A stretch of DNA of 64,000 nt from Providencia heimbachae ATCC 35613 (GCF_001655055.1 NZ_LXEW01000040.1:62001-126000); one strand, 5' to 3'. Shown: positions 9,054-18,266, numbered from the stretch's first letter. Notes: generated by a model from the letters alone, not told the origin. Translations and numbers: made by a program.

Positions 9054-9857
9054 TTATACAAAACGGCAGCTAATTGAGCCCATCACGCCATAATCAACGT
9101 GGAAAACATCCCCTTTACGTGCGGCAACTGGACGCGTAAATGATCCTCCAAGTATGATTTGCCCGGGTTCAAGTTCAACATTGTGTGGTGCTAATTTATT
9201 GGCTAACCATGCAACGCCATTAGCTGGGTGATTTAATACGGCCGCGGCGACGCCAGACTCTTCAATTACCCCATTGCGATACAGCAATGCGCTGATCCAA
9301 CGCATATCGAGGTCGCGAGGTTTGATAGGCCTTCCGCCTAAAATTACTGCCCCATTGGCGGCATTGTCAGAGATAGTATCGAACACTTTACGTGGACGAT
9401 TGGTTTCAGGATCGATGTTATGACAACGCGCATCAATGAGTTCAAGTGCCGGTATCACGTAATCGGTCGCATTATAGACATCAAATAAGGTGCAATTTGG
9501 ACCACGCAGTGGTTTTGCTAAGACAAATGCCAGTTCAACTTCAATACGTGGAACGATAAAACGGTCTGTTGGAATATCACAGCCATCATCAAAAAACATA
9601 TCGTCAAGTAATGCACCATAATCAGGTTCATCAATTTGCGAACTGGCTTGCATCGCTTTGGATGTAAGACCGATTTTATGGCCTTTTAGCACTCTACCTT
9701 CAGAAATCTTGAGTCCAACCCATTCTTTTTGAATGGCATAGGCATCTTCAATCGTCATTTCTGGGTGATCCAGCGAGATTTGACGTATTTGCTCACGTGA
9801 TTTTTCAGCCTGATTTAGACGCTGCGATATTTGTGATATGAGTTCTTTTGATAGCAT
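9054..9857 (-). CDS. hpaH: 2-oxo-hept-4-ene-1,7-dioate hydratase
   Basis: This 267-residue hydratase of the 2-oxopent-4-enoate hydratase family (fumarylacetoacetase-like C-terminal fold, Mg2+-dependent) hydrates 2-oxohept-4-ene-1,7-dioate to the aldol substrate of HpaI. Recognisable parts are [23 protein letters not shown], the metal-binding stretch [14 protein letters not shown] and the C-terminal [15 protein letters not shown]. Length equals E. coli HpaH. It stands upstream of hpaI in the usual order. Unusually, a dehydrogenase and a transporter gene separate it from hpaF. Confidence 0.96.
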   Translation of the reverse strand: MLSKELISQISQRLNQAEKSREQIRQISLDHPEMTIEDAYAIQKEWVGLKISEGRVLKGHKIGLTSKAMQASSQIDEPDYGALLDDMFFDDGCDIPTDRFIVPRIEVELAFVLAKPLRGPNCTLFDVYNATDYVIPALELIDARCHNIDPETNRPRKVFDTISDNAANGAVILGGRPIKPRDLDMRWISALLYRNGVIEESGVAAAVLNHPANGVAWLANKLAPHNVELEPGQIILGGSFTRPVAARKGDVFHVDYGVMGSISCRFV

Positions 9858-9885
9858 GAGTAATCCTATTAATCTCTTATTTTGT

Positions 9886-9975
9886 ACTTGTTATATTTCA
9901 AATCGTCGTGGTACTCGATAACTCGAGTTACATACTTATGTATGCACCTCGAGCTTATTTACAGCTAAGATTTTA
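9886..9975. repeat. Degenerate ERIC-like element
   Basis: Between hpaH and the upstream dehydrogenase gene, TTGTTATATTTCAAATCG resembles one ERIC end. The core CTCGAG-TTA-CATACTTATGTATG-CAC-CTCGAG keeps the ERIC central palindrome with exchanged outer arms. The other end is eroded. It is called a decayed or internally deleted copy on the strength of the core hairpin. Confidence 0.65.
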
Positions 9976-10005
9976 AAAGCGGAGACCGCCAGCTAATGTT
10001 GCTTT

Positions 10006-11469
10006 CTAATTAGAAAGCCCACCGAAGCAGAGATATTTCACTTCCAAATAATCTTCGATTCCATAGCGTGAACCTTCACGACCTAGACCTGATTGCTTAA
10101 TGCCACCAAATGGGGCAACTTCATTTGAGATAATGCCTTCGTTAATACCTACCATGCCGCTTTCTAATGCTTCGGCAACACGGTAAATTCTGCCAATATC
10201 CCGCGAATAGAAATAGGATGCCAAGCCAAACTCAGTATCGTTAGCAAGGGCAATCGCTTCAGCTTCATCACGGAATTTAAACAGCGGCGCTAATGGGCCG
10301 AAAGTTTCTTCTTTGGCGACTTTCATTGATTTAGTCACACCAGTTAGCACGGTTGGCTGGAAGAATAGACCGCCTAAACTGGCCGGTTTACCGCCTGCAA
10401 TTACTTTTGCACCGAGGGAAACGGCATCAGCAATATGCTCACTGACTTTATCAACCGCTGCTTGGTTGATAAGCGGGCCTTGCTGTGAATCTGGCTGTGT
10501 CGCAGGGCCAATTTTTAGTTCGTTTACCGCTTTTGCTAAGCGAGATGCGAACTCATCATAGACACCTTCTTGCACTAAAATACGATTAGCACAAACGCAA
10601 GTTTGCCCACTATTACGGAATTTTGCCGCTAATGCCCCCTGAACCGCGGCATCTAAATCGGCATCATCAAACACGATAAATGGTGCATTACCGCCGAGTT
10701 CAAGTGACATTTTTTTCACGGTATTGGCACATTGTTCCATCAACAATTTACCAACACGGGTAGAGCCCGTGAATGTCAGTTTACGAACGATAGGGCTAGA
10801 GGTCATCACGCCGCCAATGGCTTTTGCATCGGTACCGGGAACAATATTAAATACACCAGCGGGAATGCCGGCTTCCTCACCGAGAGCAGCAAGCGCAAGG
10901 GCTGATAATGGCGTTTCAGCGGCAGGTTTTAGTACCATGGTGCAACCCGCTGCCAGCGCTGGGCCGACTTTACGAGTGATCATCGCATTTGGAAAATTCC
11001 AAGGCGTAATTGCCGCCACAACACCAACAGGTTGTTTGATAGTCACTAAGCGACGACCGGGTAATGGGGATGGGATCGTCTCGCCGTAAATGCGTTTACC
11101 TTCTTCTGCAAACCACTCAATAAAGCTGGCACCATAGGCAATTTCGCCCATTGATTCGGCAATCGATTTACCTTGTTCGGCACTGAGTAATTGCGCTAAT
11201 TCTTTTTGGTTATCCATCATTAAACGGAACCATTTATTTAAAATTTGGCTACGTTCTTTGGCACTTTTGGCACGCCATTCTGGCAGCGCTTTTTCAGCGG
11301 CTTCGATAGCTTTTTGGGTCTCTAATGCCCCGACATTACTCACCTTCGCAATAACATCATTATTCGCAGGATTAGTCACCTCGAACACGCTGCCATCTTG
11401 GGCATCAACCCATTGACCGTTGATATAAGCCTGCTGGCGGAATAATGTAGAATTGGTATTTATGCTCAT
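10006..11469 (-). CDS. gabD: NAD(P)-dependent succinate semialdehyde dehydrogenase (GabD family)
   Basis: This 487-residue aldehyde dehydrogenase is close to E. coli GabD along its length: LFRQQAYINGQWVDA, ITPWNFPNAMITRK, FTGSTRVGKLLMEQ, the catalytic Glu in LELGGNAPF and catalytic Cys291 in GQTCVCANR. It ends with the GabD-type SNEVAPFGGIKQSGLGREGS. The ATG overlaps the stop of the upstream transporter gene (ATGA), so the two are translationally coupled. In the hpa cluster its likely job is to oxidise the succinate semialdehyde released by HpaI to succinate. The E. coli hpa cluster lacks such a gene. Function is secure at family level; the pathway role is inferred from context. Confidence 0.92.
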   Translation of the reverse strand: MSINTNSTLFRQQAYINGQWVDAQDGSVFEVTNPANNDVIAKVSNVGALETQKAIEAAEKALPEWRAKSAKERSQILNKWFRLMMDNQKELAQLLSAEQGKSIAESMGEIAYGASFIEWFAEEGKRIYGETIPSPLPGRRLVTIKQPVGVVAAITPWNFPNAMITRKVGPALAAGCTMVLKPAAETPLSALALAALGEEAGIPAGVFNIVPGTDAKAIGGVMTSSPIVRKLTFTGSTRVGKLLMEQCANTVKKMSLELGGNAPFIVFDDADLDAAVQGALAAKFRNSGQTCVCANRILVQEGVYDEFASRLAKAVNELKIGPATQPDSQQGPLINQAAVDKVSEHIADAVSLGAKVIAGGKPASLGGLFFQPTVLTGVTKSMKVAKEETFGPLAPLFKFRDEAEAIALANDTEFGLASYFYSRDIGRIYRVAEALESGMVGINEGIISNEVAPFGGIKQSGLGREGSRYGIEDYLEVKYLCFGGLSN

Positions 11470-12692
11470 TTTTCGTTTTTCTCCGAAGACACCGAGTGAA
11501 TTTGTGCGTGAACATTTTTAGCGGACAAGCGTTGGCTTGTGAAACTCAGTCCGGCACAAATTGCCATAACGAGTGCCATAGCAAATGGGGATTCATCTTG
11601 CAGTACTGAAACAGCAACGCTGGCGAGGGCAGCCAATGCAAATTGAATTGAGATAGCAAGTGCACTGGCGCTACCAGCGATCTTTCCACGTTGTTGCAGT
11701 AGCAGTGACAAGCTGTTGGTACCGATGGCATTAACCATTGATAGAAACAACACCACCAGAATAACAATAATAGTCAGGCTTTGTTGGTAAAAAATTAACA
11801 ATAACAAGCCAAAAAGTAGTTGGATCCCGCTTTGCATACCCAGTATGCGATTGAGGCTGTACACTTTGAGTAGCCGAACATTAAGTAGCAGCATCACTAC
11901 CATTCCCAATATATTGCAGCCAAAAAGCAAACCATAATATTGTTCAGAAACACCGAAATAATTGATGTAGACAAACGGTGAGCCACTGATAAAGGCGAAC
12001 ATACCGGCGAAAGAGAATGACATTGTGCCAATGATGCTCAGTGCTTCTTTATCTGCAAGCACCTTTGCATAGTTACGAAATGCGGTACTGACTAAATTTG
12101 TCGACTCACGTTCATGGGGTAGCGTTTCAGGGAGTAGGAAAAAAATCGTGCCTACCGACACTAGGCCAATTAACGCCAGAAGATAAAAAATGGCTTGCCA
12201 TTGGAAATGCAATAACAAGAATCCACCTAATAAAGGGGCGAGTAGCGGGGCTACCATCGTGACTAACGTCATCAGAGATAATACTTTTGGTAGCTCATTA
12301 GAGGGATAAACATCCCTTGCGATAGCCCTTGCCATCACAATGGCCGCGCCACTTCCAAAGGCTTGTAATGCTCTAAAAAATATCAAGGCATCCGCACTAG
12401 TGGCTTGCGCACAGAGCAAGCTAGCGACCGTAAAAATTGCCAGCCCACTCAAAAGCATTTTACGTCGGCCTAATTGGTCACTGAGCGGACCATAAAACAG
12501 CATTCCGATACAGAAACCGGCAAAGAAAGCCCCAAGGGTATATTGCATTTGCCCTTGGGTTGCGTGTAGTGCTTGCCCCATTTGCGGAAGGGCAGGCAGA
12601 TACATATCAATCGATAAGGGGCCAAAAGCCACCAGAGATCCGAGTAGCGGAATAAGCCATTTAGGTATCTGCTGTTCGAATTTAGTCACCAT
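11466..12692 (-). CDS. Bcr/CflA-family MFS drug-type exporter
   Basis: This 408-residue, twelve-helix major facilitator of the DHA1 Bcr/CflA group has GSLVAFGPLSIDMYLPALPQM at the N-terminus, the motif A loop GPLSDQLGRRKMLL and FRALQAFGSGAAIVMARAIARD, all typical of that group. It lies between hpaF and the succinate semialdehyde dehydrogenase gene and overlaps the latter by four bases. Members export drugs, amino acids or small organic acids. Here it may expel toxic catechol- or semialdehyde-type intermediates, or simply be a passenger. The substrate cannot be read from sequence. Confidence 0.85.
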   Translation of the reverse strand: MVTKFEQQIPKWLIPLLGSLVAFGPLSIDMYLPALPQMGQALHATQGQMQYTLGAFFAGFCIGMLFYGPLSDQLGRRKMLLSGLAIFTVASLLCAQATSADALIFFRALQAFGSGAAIVMARAIARDVYPSNELPKVLSLMTLVTMVAPLLAPLLGGFLLLHFQWQAIFYLLALIGLVSVGTIFFLLPETLPHERESTNLVSTAFRNYAKVLADKEALSIIGTMSFSFAGMFAFISGSPFVYINYFGVSEQYYGLLFGCNILGMVVMLLLNVRLLKVYSLNRILGMQSGIQLLFGLLLLIFYQQSLTIIVILVVLFLSMVNAIGTNSLSLLLQQRGKIAGSASALAISIQFALAALASVAVSVLQDESPFAMALVMAICAGLSFTSQRLSAKNVHAQIHSVSSEKNEK

Positions 12693-12754
12693 AGCTCCCC
12701 CCTTTACGCTGCCTTTATTAATTACGATTTAAACTATTTTTATTTAAATGATTT

Positions 12755-13135
12755 TTATTTAAACAATGCGTGCACATTGTTTTGCTTGTAATTAAGTACC
12801 GGATCGAGTTCTTCTAGGGTAAAAGAGAGTGCCAAATAACGTTCTGCCATTAAATCGGCAAAGTGCGCTTTAATCAGCGTAAACAGCATTTCCGCTGTTT
12901 TTTCTCTATCTTCGAGGGAACGACCTGCCCCAATTTTTAGCGTCATATGCACAAACGCATAATCCTGTTTACCGTCAGCCATTTGCCAAGTATCTAACCA
13001 AATAGCGCGGCTACGAATACCGGCTAAAGGGAAAATACCCGTGTCAGCAAGCGCGCTATTCACTTTAGCGAACAAGCTTGGTAGCTTGGCTTCTTCACGA
13101 ATATTGTCAGTGCATTCAGCATAAAAATGAGGCAT
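12755..13135 (-). CDS. hpaF: 5-carboxymethyl-2-hydroxymuconate isomerase
   Basis: This 126-residue member of the CHMI family (tautomerase superfamily, catalytic Pro1 after Met removal) isomerises 5-carboxymethyl-2-hydroxymuconate to 5-oxo-pent-3-ene-1,2,5-tricarboxylate. The N-terminus MPHFYAECTDNIREE exposes Pro at position 2, as in E. coli HpaF. Other family parts are IRSRAIWLDTWQMADG and FVHMTLKIGAGRS. It follows hpaD by nine bases. Length is normal. Confidence 0.96.
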   Translation of the reverse strand: MPHFYAECTDNIREEAKLPSLFAKVNSALADTGIFPLAGIRSRAIWLDTWQMADGKQDYAFVHMTLKIGAGRSLEDREKTAEMLFTLIKAHFADLMAERYLALSFTLEELDPVLNYKQNNVHALFK

Positions 13136-13144
13136 GGTAACTCC

Positions 13145-14026
13145 TTATGCGTTAACCGCTTTTTTTTCGGTAATATATTTAGGCAGCGGGAATATGGCAT
13201 TTAATTGTCCCGTTCCAGAGCTAGGGAACAGGTCAGTTAAGATTTCAACGCCTTCCGCATATTTATCCCAGCCGAGCATACCCAGTAGCATCACGGTGTC
13301 ATGCATATGACCTTCTCCGTAACAGTAATCGGCGTATTCAGGCAGCATTTTGCAGAATTCGTCGAAGCGGCCTTCACGCCATAATTTCACCACGCGTTTA
13401 TCCATTTGCTCGTCAAACTCACGTGTGTAGCTGTTCATACCTTCTTCAGCACGTTGGTCATCGATAAAGCGGTGAGATAAAGAGCCGCTGGCGAGTACTG
13501 CAACAGTGCCATCATATTTTTCAATGGCAGTCAGTACGGCTTCACCTAACTTACGACTATCTTCAAAACTGTGAGAGGTGCAGAATGCGGAAATAGAGAT
13601 CACTTTGAAGTGTTTATCGCTATTCATGTAGCGCATTGGGACTAATGTGGCATATTCGAGCGTTAAGCTTGGAATTTCGTGTGACTGCGCTCGAACGCCA
13701 AGTTTACGTGCTTCTTCACCGATCATCCGACCAAGTTCTGAGTTCCCATCATAGTTATATTCCATATCACGAATAAAATGAGGGAGTTCATTACTGGTAT
13801 AAATGCCTTCAAAATGGTCAGCGCAGTTAATATGGTAAGCACTGTTAACTAGCCAGTGAGTATCAAAAACAATAATGGTATCAACGCCTAATTCGCGACA
13901 ACGGCGGCTGATTTCTTTGTGCCCGTCAATGGCAGATTGGCGACAGCCAAAGTTTTTACCTGGCAGCTCTGACAGGTACATCGATGGTACGTGTGTGACT
14001 TTTGCGGCGAGTGCTAATTTCCCCAT
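13145..14026 (-). CDS. hpaD: 3,4-dihydroxyphenylacetate 2,3-dioxygenase
   Basis: HpaD is a 293-residue extradiol ring-cleavage dioxygenase of the LigB (class III) superfamily. It opens homoprotocatechuate to 5-carboxymethyl-2-hydroxymuconate semialdehyde using Fe(II). The likely metal and acid-base residues fall in VDTIIVFDTHW, the YHINCADHFEG segment and LASGSLSHRF. It is about ten residues longer than the E. coli protein, with the extra at the C-terminus (TEKKAVNA). It lies upstream of hpaF and downstream of hpaE, but two ERIC copies occupy the hpaE-hpaD gap. Confidence 0.95.
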   Translation of the reverse strand: MGKLALAAKVTHVPSMYLSELPGKNFGCRQSAIDGHKEISRRCRELGVDTIIVFDTHWLVNSAYHINCADHFEGIYTSNELPHFIRDMEYNYDGNSELGRMIGEEARKLGVRAQSHEIPSLTLEYATLVPMRYMNSDKHFKVISISAFCTSHSFEDSRKLGEAVLTAIEKYDGTVAVLASGSLSHRFIDDQRAEEGMNSYTREFDEQMDKRVVKLWREGRFDEFCKMLPEYADYCYGEGHMHDTVMLLGMLGWDKYAEGVEILTDLFPSSGTGQLNAIFPLPKYITEKKAVNA

Positions 14027-14041
14027 AACCCTTATCCTTTA

Positions 14042-14115
14042 CCCTAAATAATTCGAGCTGTAGCTGTGTTGGCTTTCACTAAGCCACCCGAGTCACATAC
14101 TTAAGTATGCTCCTT
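14042..14115. repeat. Truncated ERIC-type repeat (hpaE-hpaD gap)
   Basis: The element begins with the terminal motif CCTAAATAATTCGAGCTGTAGC and includes the central CCGAGTCACATACTTAAGTATGCTCC hairpin in part. It stops where a second ERIC copy starts. It appears to be an incomplete copy interrupted by, or recombined with, its neighbour. Confidence 0.75.
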
Positions 14116-14238
14116 TTATCCGTCATACTTCGCGCTATAGCTGTGTTGGCTTTACTCTGTCACTCGGGTCACATACTTATGTATGCTCCCCGAGATGTCA
14201 TCGTTTGCCGCCTTGCTACATCACGAATTATTTAGGAT
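14116..14238. repeat. ERIC-type (IRU) repeat (hpaE-hpaD gap)
   Basis: This is a nearly full copy. It starts ATCCGTCATACTTCGCGC, has the central CTCGG-GTCACATACTTATGTATGCTC-CCCGAG hairpin and ends GCTACATCACGAATTATTTAGGAT. It would be transcribed within the hpaG-E-D message and could fold into a stable intercistronic stem. Confidence 0.88.
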
Positions 14239-14309
14239 AAGCAATAGCTTGACTTAATTTTGTATGACGTAGATTTAATAACAATTCATAAAACGGCTGA
14301 TAATAAAGC

Positions 14310-15776
14310 TTAAACACCCCAACGAGGAATGTTGTGATCCCCGAAGGAAATGCAGACGTTTTTCATTTCTGCGAATACATCGAAGCTATATTCACCACCT
14401 TCACGGCCGACACCAGAGGCTTTGACACCGCCGAATGGTTGGCGTAGATCGCGAACGTTTTGGGTGTTAACAAACACCATTCCCGCTTCGATATTGCGTG
14501 ATAAGCGCAGGATTTTGCTGACATCTTGTGTCCAAATATAAGAAGCCAAACCATACTCAATGTCATTTGCCATGCGCAGGCCATCTTCTTCAGATTTGAA
14601 TGGGATCAAGCAAGCCACTGGGCCGAAAATCTCTTCTTGGGCAACACGCATGCGGTTATCGACATCAGCCAGTACGGTTGGACGCAGGAAGTTACCACCT
14701 TTCAGATGAGCAGGTAGATCCGTAGGTTTGTCTGGACCTCCAGCTAATAAGGTTGCGCCTTCTTCCATACCGATTCGGATATAACCGGAGACTTTGTCCC
14801 AGTGTTGCTGGCTAATCAATGCACCTACTTGGGTTTTTGGATCGTTCGGGTCACCGACGATCAGGCGATTAGCGCGTTCAGCAAAACGTTTAACGAACTC
14901 AGGGTAAATGCTTTCTTGAATGAAAATACGTGAGCCAGCCGTACAACGTTCACCATTAATAGAAAAAATAGTAAACAAAGCCGCATCTAATGCACGTTCG
15001 ATATCGGCATCTTCAAAAATGAGAACCGGAGATTTACCGCCGAGTTCCATTGAATATTTTTTCAGACCCGCATTTTGCATGATCATACGACCTGTCGCCG
15101 TACCGCCCGTAAATGACACCGCACGAACATCATGGTGTTTAACTAGAGCGTCACCCGCAGTACTTCCGTAGCCTTGAACCACGTTAAGGACACCCGCTGG
15201 AATACCTGCTTCAAGGGCTAATTCACCTAAACGATTGGCTGAAAGTGGCGATAGCTCTGACATTTTCAGTACGGCGGTATTACCAAGCGCTAAACATGGG
15301 GCGGTTTTCCATGTAGCGGTCATAAACGGCACGTTCCATGGGGAAATCAACGCGCAGACACCAACAGGTTGAACTAATGTGTAGTTCATCATCTTGTCAT
15401 CAACAGGGTAGGTGCGGCCATTCATCTGCTGACAAATTTCGGCAAAAAACTCAAAGTTGTGAGATGCTCGCGGGATCAAAACATTTTTGGTTTGATGGAT
15501 AGGTAAACCGGTATCTTTGGTTTCCATTTCAGCGATTTGCGGAACGTTTTCATCAATCAATTCACCAAGGCGACGCATTAAACGCGCACGCTCTTTCATC
15601 GGCGTATTGGCCCATTTTGGAAAGGCCTCTTTCGCAGCGGCAACCGCTTGATTGATTTCATCTTGCCCACCTGAAGCCACTTCGGCTAAGACTTCTCCTG
15701 TGGCAGGGTTAGTGGTTTCAAAATATTCTTTGCTGGCAACATTTTTGCCATTGATCCAATGATTAATCTGAGTCAT
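14310..15776 (-). CDS. hpaE: 5-carboxymethyl-2-hydroxymuconate semialdehyde dehydrogenase
   Basis: This 488-residue NAD-dependent aldehyde dehydrogenase, the same length as E. coli HpaE, oxidises the ring-cleavage semialdehyde to 5-carboxymethyl-2-hydroxymuconate. Motifs in order are LISPWNVPFMTATWK (cofactor), FTGGTATGRMIM, LELGGKSPVLIFEDAD (general-base Glu), NGERCTAGSRIFI (nucleophile Cys) and the C-terminal LRQPFGGVKASGVGREGG. Its ATG shares one base with the hpaG2 stop (TAATG), so the genes are translationally coupled. Neighbours fix the substrate. Confidence 0.96.
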   Translation of the reverse strand: MTQINHWINGKNVASKEYFETTNPATGEVLAEVASGGQDEINQAVAAAKEAFPKWANTPMKERARLMRRLGELIDENVPQIAEMETKDTGLPIHQTKNVLIPRASHNFEFFAEICQQMNGRTYPVDDKMMNYTLVQPVGVCALISPWNVPFMTATWKTAPCLALGNTAVLKMSELSPLSANRLGELALEAGIPAGVLNVVQGYGSTAGDALVKHHDVRAVSFTGGTATGRMIMQNAGLKKYSMELGGKSPVLIFEDADIERALDAALFTIFSINGERCTAGSRIFIQESIYPEFVKRFAERANRLIVGDPNDPKTQVGALISQQHWDKVSGYIRIGMEEGATLLAGGPDKPTDLPAHLKGGNFLRPTVLADVDNRMRVAQEEIFGPVACLIPFKSEEDGLRMANDIEYGLASYIWTQDVSKILRLSRNIEAGMVFVNTQNVRDLRQPFGGVKASGVGREGGEYSFDVFAEMKNVCISFGDHNIPRWGV

Positions 15777-16555
15777 TACACACGTTCCTCATAATCTTTT
15801 TCGCTGATAATGGTATTAACCAGCCTGCCTACCCCTTCAACCTCAACAATCACTTCATCCCCAGGAACCACATCAGAAAGCCCTTTAGGCGTTCCAGTTG
15901 CAATCATGTCACCGGGTTGTAATGTCATGAAATCACTTAGGTAAGCAATTAAAAATGGGATATTAAAAATCAGATCCGCCGTCGTGCCTTTTTGGCGTAA
16001 TTCACCATTAACGTAGGTATACAGCACAAGGTTATGGGGATCTTTAATATCAGCTTTATCAACAATCCAAGGGCCAATTGGCGTTAGCGTATCGCGGCTT
16101 TTCACGCGTAGGTTTGGACGGTAATAATTTTCTAAATAGTCACGGATCGCATAGTCATTACACACGGTATAGCCAGCAACATAGTCCATTGCATCTTCTT
16201 GGGAGACTTTGTGTGCGGTTTTACCTATAACCACAACTAATTCAGACTCATAATGCATATATTCCACATTATCAGGACGTACTGAAACTTGGCGATGTCC
16301 GGTTAAACTGTTCTCTGCTTTTAGGAAAATCAGAGGCTCTTCAGGTGGCTTAAATTCTAATTCAGCAGCATGGTCAGCATAGTTCAAACCAAGGGCGAAC
16401 AATGTACCTTGTGCGGGTGGCAGCCATTCAACATCTGCGGATGTACCTGAAATTACATCACCATTTGGTAATTTAATCTCTTCGTTGTCGCCAACAGTGA
16501 CGGAATATTCAGTGCCTTTATAGCGAATTTTTGCATGCTTGGTTATGCTGCTCAT
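15776..16555 (-). CDS. hpaG2: HpaG2: 2-hydroxyhepta-2,4-diene-1,7-dioate isomerase half
   Basis: This 259-residue fumarylacetoacetate-hydrolase-fold protein corresponds to the C-terminal half of the fused E. coli HpaG. The core motifs are LFALGLNYADHAAELEF, HYESELVVVIGKTAHKV (metal-binding Glu residues), YAIRDYLENYYRPNLRVKSRDT and the IATGTPKG loop. The ATG at 16555 begins one base after the hpaG1 stop and has AGGAGG inside the 3' end of hpaG1, so it is preferred to a start eight codons upstream. With HpaG1 it decarboxylates OPET and isomerises the product. The assignment of halves follows E. coli and is partly inferred. Confidence 0.92.
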   Translation of the reverse strand: MSSITKHAKIRYKGTEYSVTVGDNEEIKLPNGDVISGTSADVEWLPPAQGTLFALGLNYADHAAELEFKPPEEPLIFLKAENSLTGHRQVSVRPDNVEYMHYESELVVVIGKTAHKVSQEDAMDYVAGYTVCNDYAIRDYLENYYRPNLRVKSRDTLTPIGPWIVDKADIKDPHNLVLYTYVNGELRQKGTTADLIFNIPFLIAYLSDFMTLQPGDMIATGTPKGLSDVVPGDEVIVEVEGVGRLVNTIISEKDYEERV

Positions 16556-16556
16556 C

Positions 16557-17192
16557 TTATTGTCCTCCTGCCGCAACAACGGTATTTTTCAGACTTGGGA
16601 AGCCTTCCGCTTGAATAACGACTTCATCACCGGGTTTGATAGTGACGCGTTGTTGTGGTGTGCCTATCAGGATGACATCGCCTTCTTTTAAGGTGGCAAA
16701 ATCACTTAATGCTGCAACCAATTCACTCGCATCGCGGATCAAGTCTTTTGTTGACCAACGGTCGGCTTCTTTGCCATTAATTAATGTCATTATTTCGACG
16801 GGTGTAGATAGCGAGGTTTTGACCATTTCGCCAATCGGGCAGAAGCTATCGCGGCATTTCGATTTAATTGCAGGGCGATAAAAAGTGTCTTCTGGCAAGC
16901 TAACTTCGTTAGCTAATGCAAAACCAGCGATAAAATCAGCTGCTTTTTCTTTGCTAACTTTGCGAGCTTCTTTGCCAATCACGATTGCCAGTGTTGCGCC
17001 ACTTTGTACTTCTTCATTAGCCGGGTGCAATATAGGCTCCCCTGACTTGATCCGTGTATTACGCGGCTTAATAAACCACACAGGTGTCTTTGGTGGGGTT
17101 TTATAAGGGGCTTGCTGGAATGCCTCTAGCCAATGGTTAAGCTGGCTTTGATGATTGAGGGCAACGGCAAAAACAGTGCCTTTCATTGACAA
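16557..17192 (-). CDS. hpaG1: HpaG1: 5-oxopent-3-ene-1,2,5-tricarboxylate decarboxylase half
   Basis: This 211-residue FAH-fold protein corresponds to the N-terminal half of E. coli HpaG. Key parts are TVFAVALNHQSQL, VWFIKPRNTRIKSGEPI, ATLAIVIGKEARKVSKE, YRPAIKSKCRDSFCPIG and ILIGTPQQ. It is the first gene of the catabolic operon, transcribed away from hpaR. In E. coli the two halves are one polypeptide. Here a single TAA followed by one base separates them from HpaG2, so the two should be made in equal amounts. Confidence 0.92.
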   Translation of the reverse strand: MSMKGTVFAVALNHQSQLNHWLEAFQQAPYKTPPKTPVWFIKPRNTRIKSGEPILHPANEEVQSGATLAIVIGKEARKVSKEKAADFIAGFALANEVSLPEDTFYRPAIKSKCRDSFCPIGEMVKTSLSTPVEIMTLINGKEADRWSTKDLIRDASELVAALSDFATLKEGDVILIGTPQQRVTIKPGDEVVIQAEGFPSLKNTVVAAGGQ

Positions 17193-17680
17193 CTCCTTAT
17201 TAAAAAATTCTACTTTCGAGTAATTGTTAATATATTAATAAAGTATAAATTTGGAATTGGCAATAGCTTTGTGTGAATGTTAATTTTAATTGTGATCTCA
17301 TTAACATATTCTGACGTTCACTTTGTAAGTCTTTATTTGTAATGAATTTATTATTTGATGTTATTTTTTAAATTTACATTACATTAACTTAATGTTGATT
17401 TTTAAAGTTATTTACTCATTAATATTTTGGGCTTTTTCTTTGAGATTGTTATTTTACCGTGCTAATCTTGCATTCAAGGTAGTTAGTCGTATTGGTGTCA
17501 CAAAAACAGCTAAATGTAAAAAAACAACATATGTCCCAAATAATTCAATTTACTGTAGGTACAGAGTGAATTTCTTCTATTCACAACAATTCCAAGACAA
17601 ATTGAAGGATTAAGGGAATATCAAGCAATACCTTTATTTGGGTATTTAATAACGTTAATTAAGTGGTGAGTTTTAAGCTT
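17193..17680. promoter_or_regulatory. Divergent hpaG / hpaR control region
   Basis: This 488-base AT-rich region without genes lies between the divergent operon and its MarR-type repressor. ATGTTAAT at 17277-17284 and ATTAACAT at 17300-17307 form an inverted repeat with a 15-base spacer, about 90 bases upstream of hpaG1. That is a candidate HpaR operator. In E. coli HpaR binds two operators in the corresponding region. A second site was not identified with confidence. Confidence 0.45.
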
Positions 17681-18133
17681 ATGCATGAATCATTGACAAT
17701 TGCATTATTGCAGGCGAGAGAGACAGCAATGGGGTTCTTTCGGCCAATACTGAAGTCATATAATTTGACTGAACAGCAATGGCGTATTATTCGAGTTTTA
17801 GCTGATAAACGTTCAATTGATTTTCATGAGTTATCAGTTCAAACCTGTATTCTTCGTCCTAGCATGACTGGGATTTTGACGCGTATGGAACGCGAAGGGT
17901 TAATTTTTCGTTTAAAACCGTTGAATGACCAACGAAAATTGTATGTTTCACTAACGCCAGCAGGGCAAGACTTATACGATAAAGCCCGTCAGGAAGTGGA
18001 AGAAGGTTATCAAAAAATAGAGCAAGCATTTTCACCTGAAAAAATGCAGCGTTTGACCGCATTATTGGATGAGCTGATTGCGTTAGAGAGCCCAGATTAT
18101 AGTGATATTCTTGAGAAGCGCAAAAGCGCATAA
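17681..18133 (+). CDS. hpaR: HpaR, MarR-family repressor of the homoprotocatechuate operon
   Basis: This 150-residue MarR-type winged-helix repressor is collinear with E. coli HpaR: MHESLTIALLQARETAMGFF, YNLTEQQWRIIRVL, the recognition-helix region CILRPSMTGILTRMERE and the wing PLNDQRKLYVSLT. The ATG at 17681 matches the E. coli start; GTG codons six codons upstream are less likely. It is divergent from hpaG1, as expected for a repressor released by pathway intermediates. It should control both its own promoter and the hpaG operon. Confidence 0.95.
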   Translation: MHESLTIALLQARETAMGFFRPILKSYNLTEQQWRIIRVLADKRSIDFHELSVQTCILRPSMTGILTRMEREGLIFRLKPLNDQRKLYVSLTPAGQDLYDKARQEVEEGYQKIEQAFSPEKMQRLTALLDELIALESPDYSDILEKRKSA

Positions 18134-18135
18134 AT

Positions 18136-18260
18136 ATACTCGTCATACTTTGAGCCGCAGCGTTGTTGACTTCATTCGCTAACCTCGGTCACATACTTAT
18201 GTATGTTCCCAAGGATTAGCTCAATTGCCGCCTAGCTGCAACCCAAATTATTTAGAGTAT
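18136..18260. repeat. ERIC-type (IRU) repeat downstream of hpaR, copy 1
   Basis: The copy starts ATACTCGTCATACTTTGAG, has the central CACATACTTATGTATG hairpin and ends AACCCAAATTATTTAGAGTAT. Both ends match the remembered ERIC termini (GTCATACTT and AATTATTTAGAGTAT). It begins directly after the hpaR stop. Confidence 0.9.
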
Positions 18261-18266
18261 GTTTTT

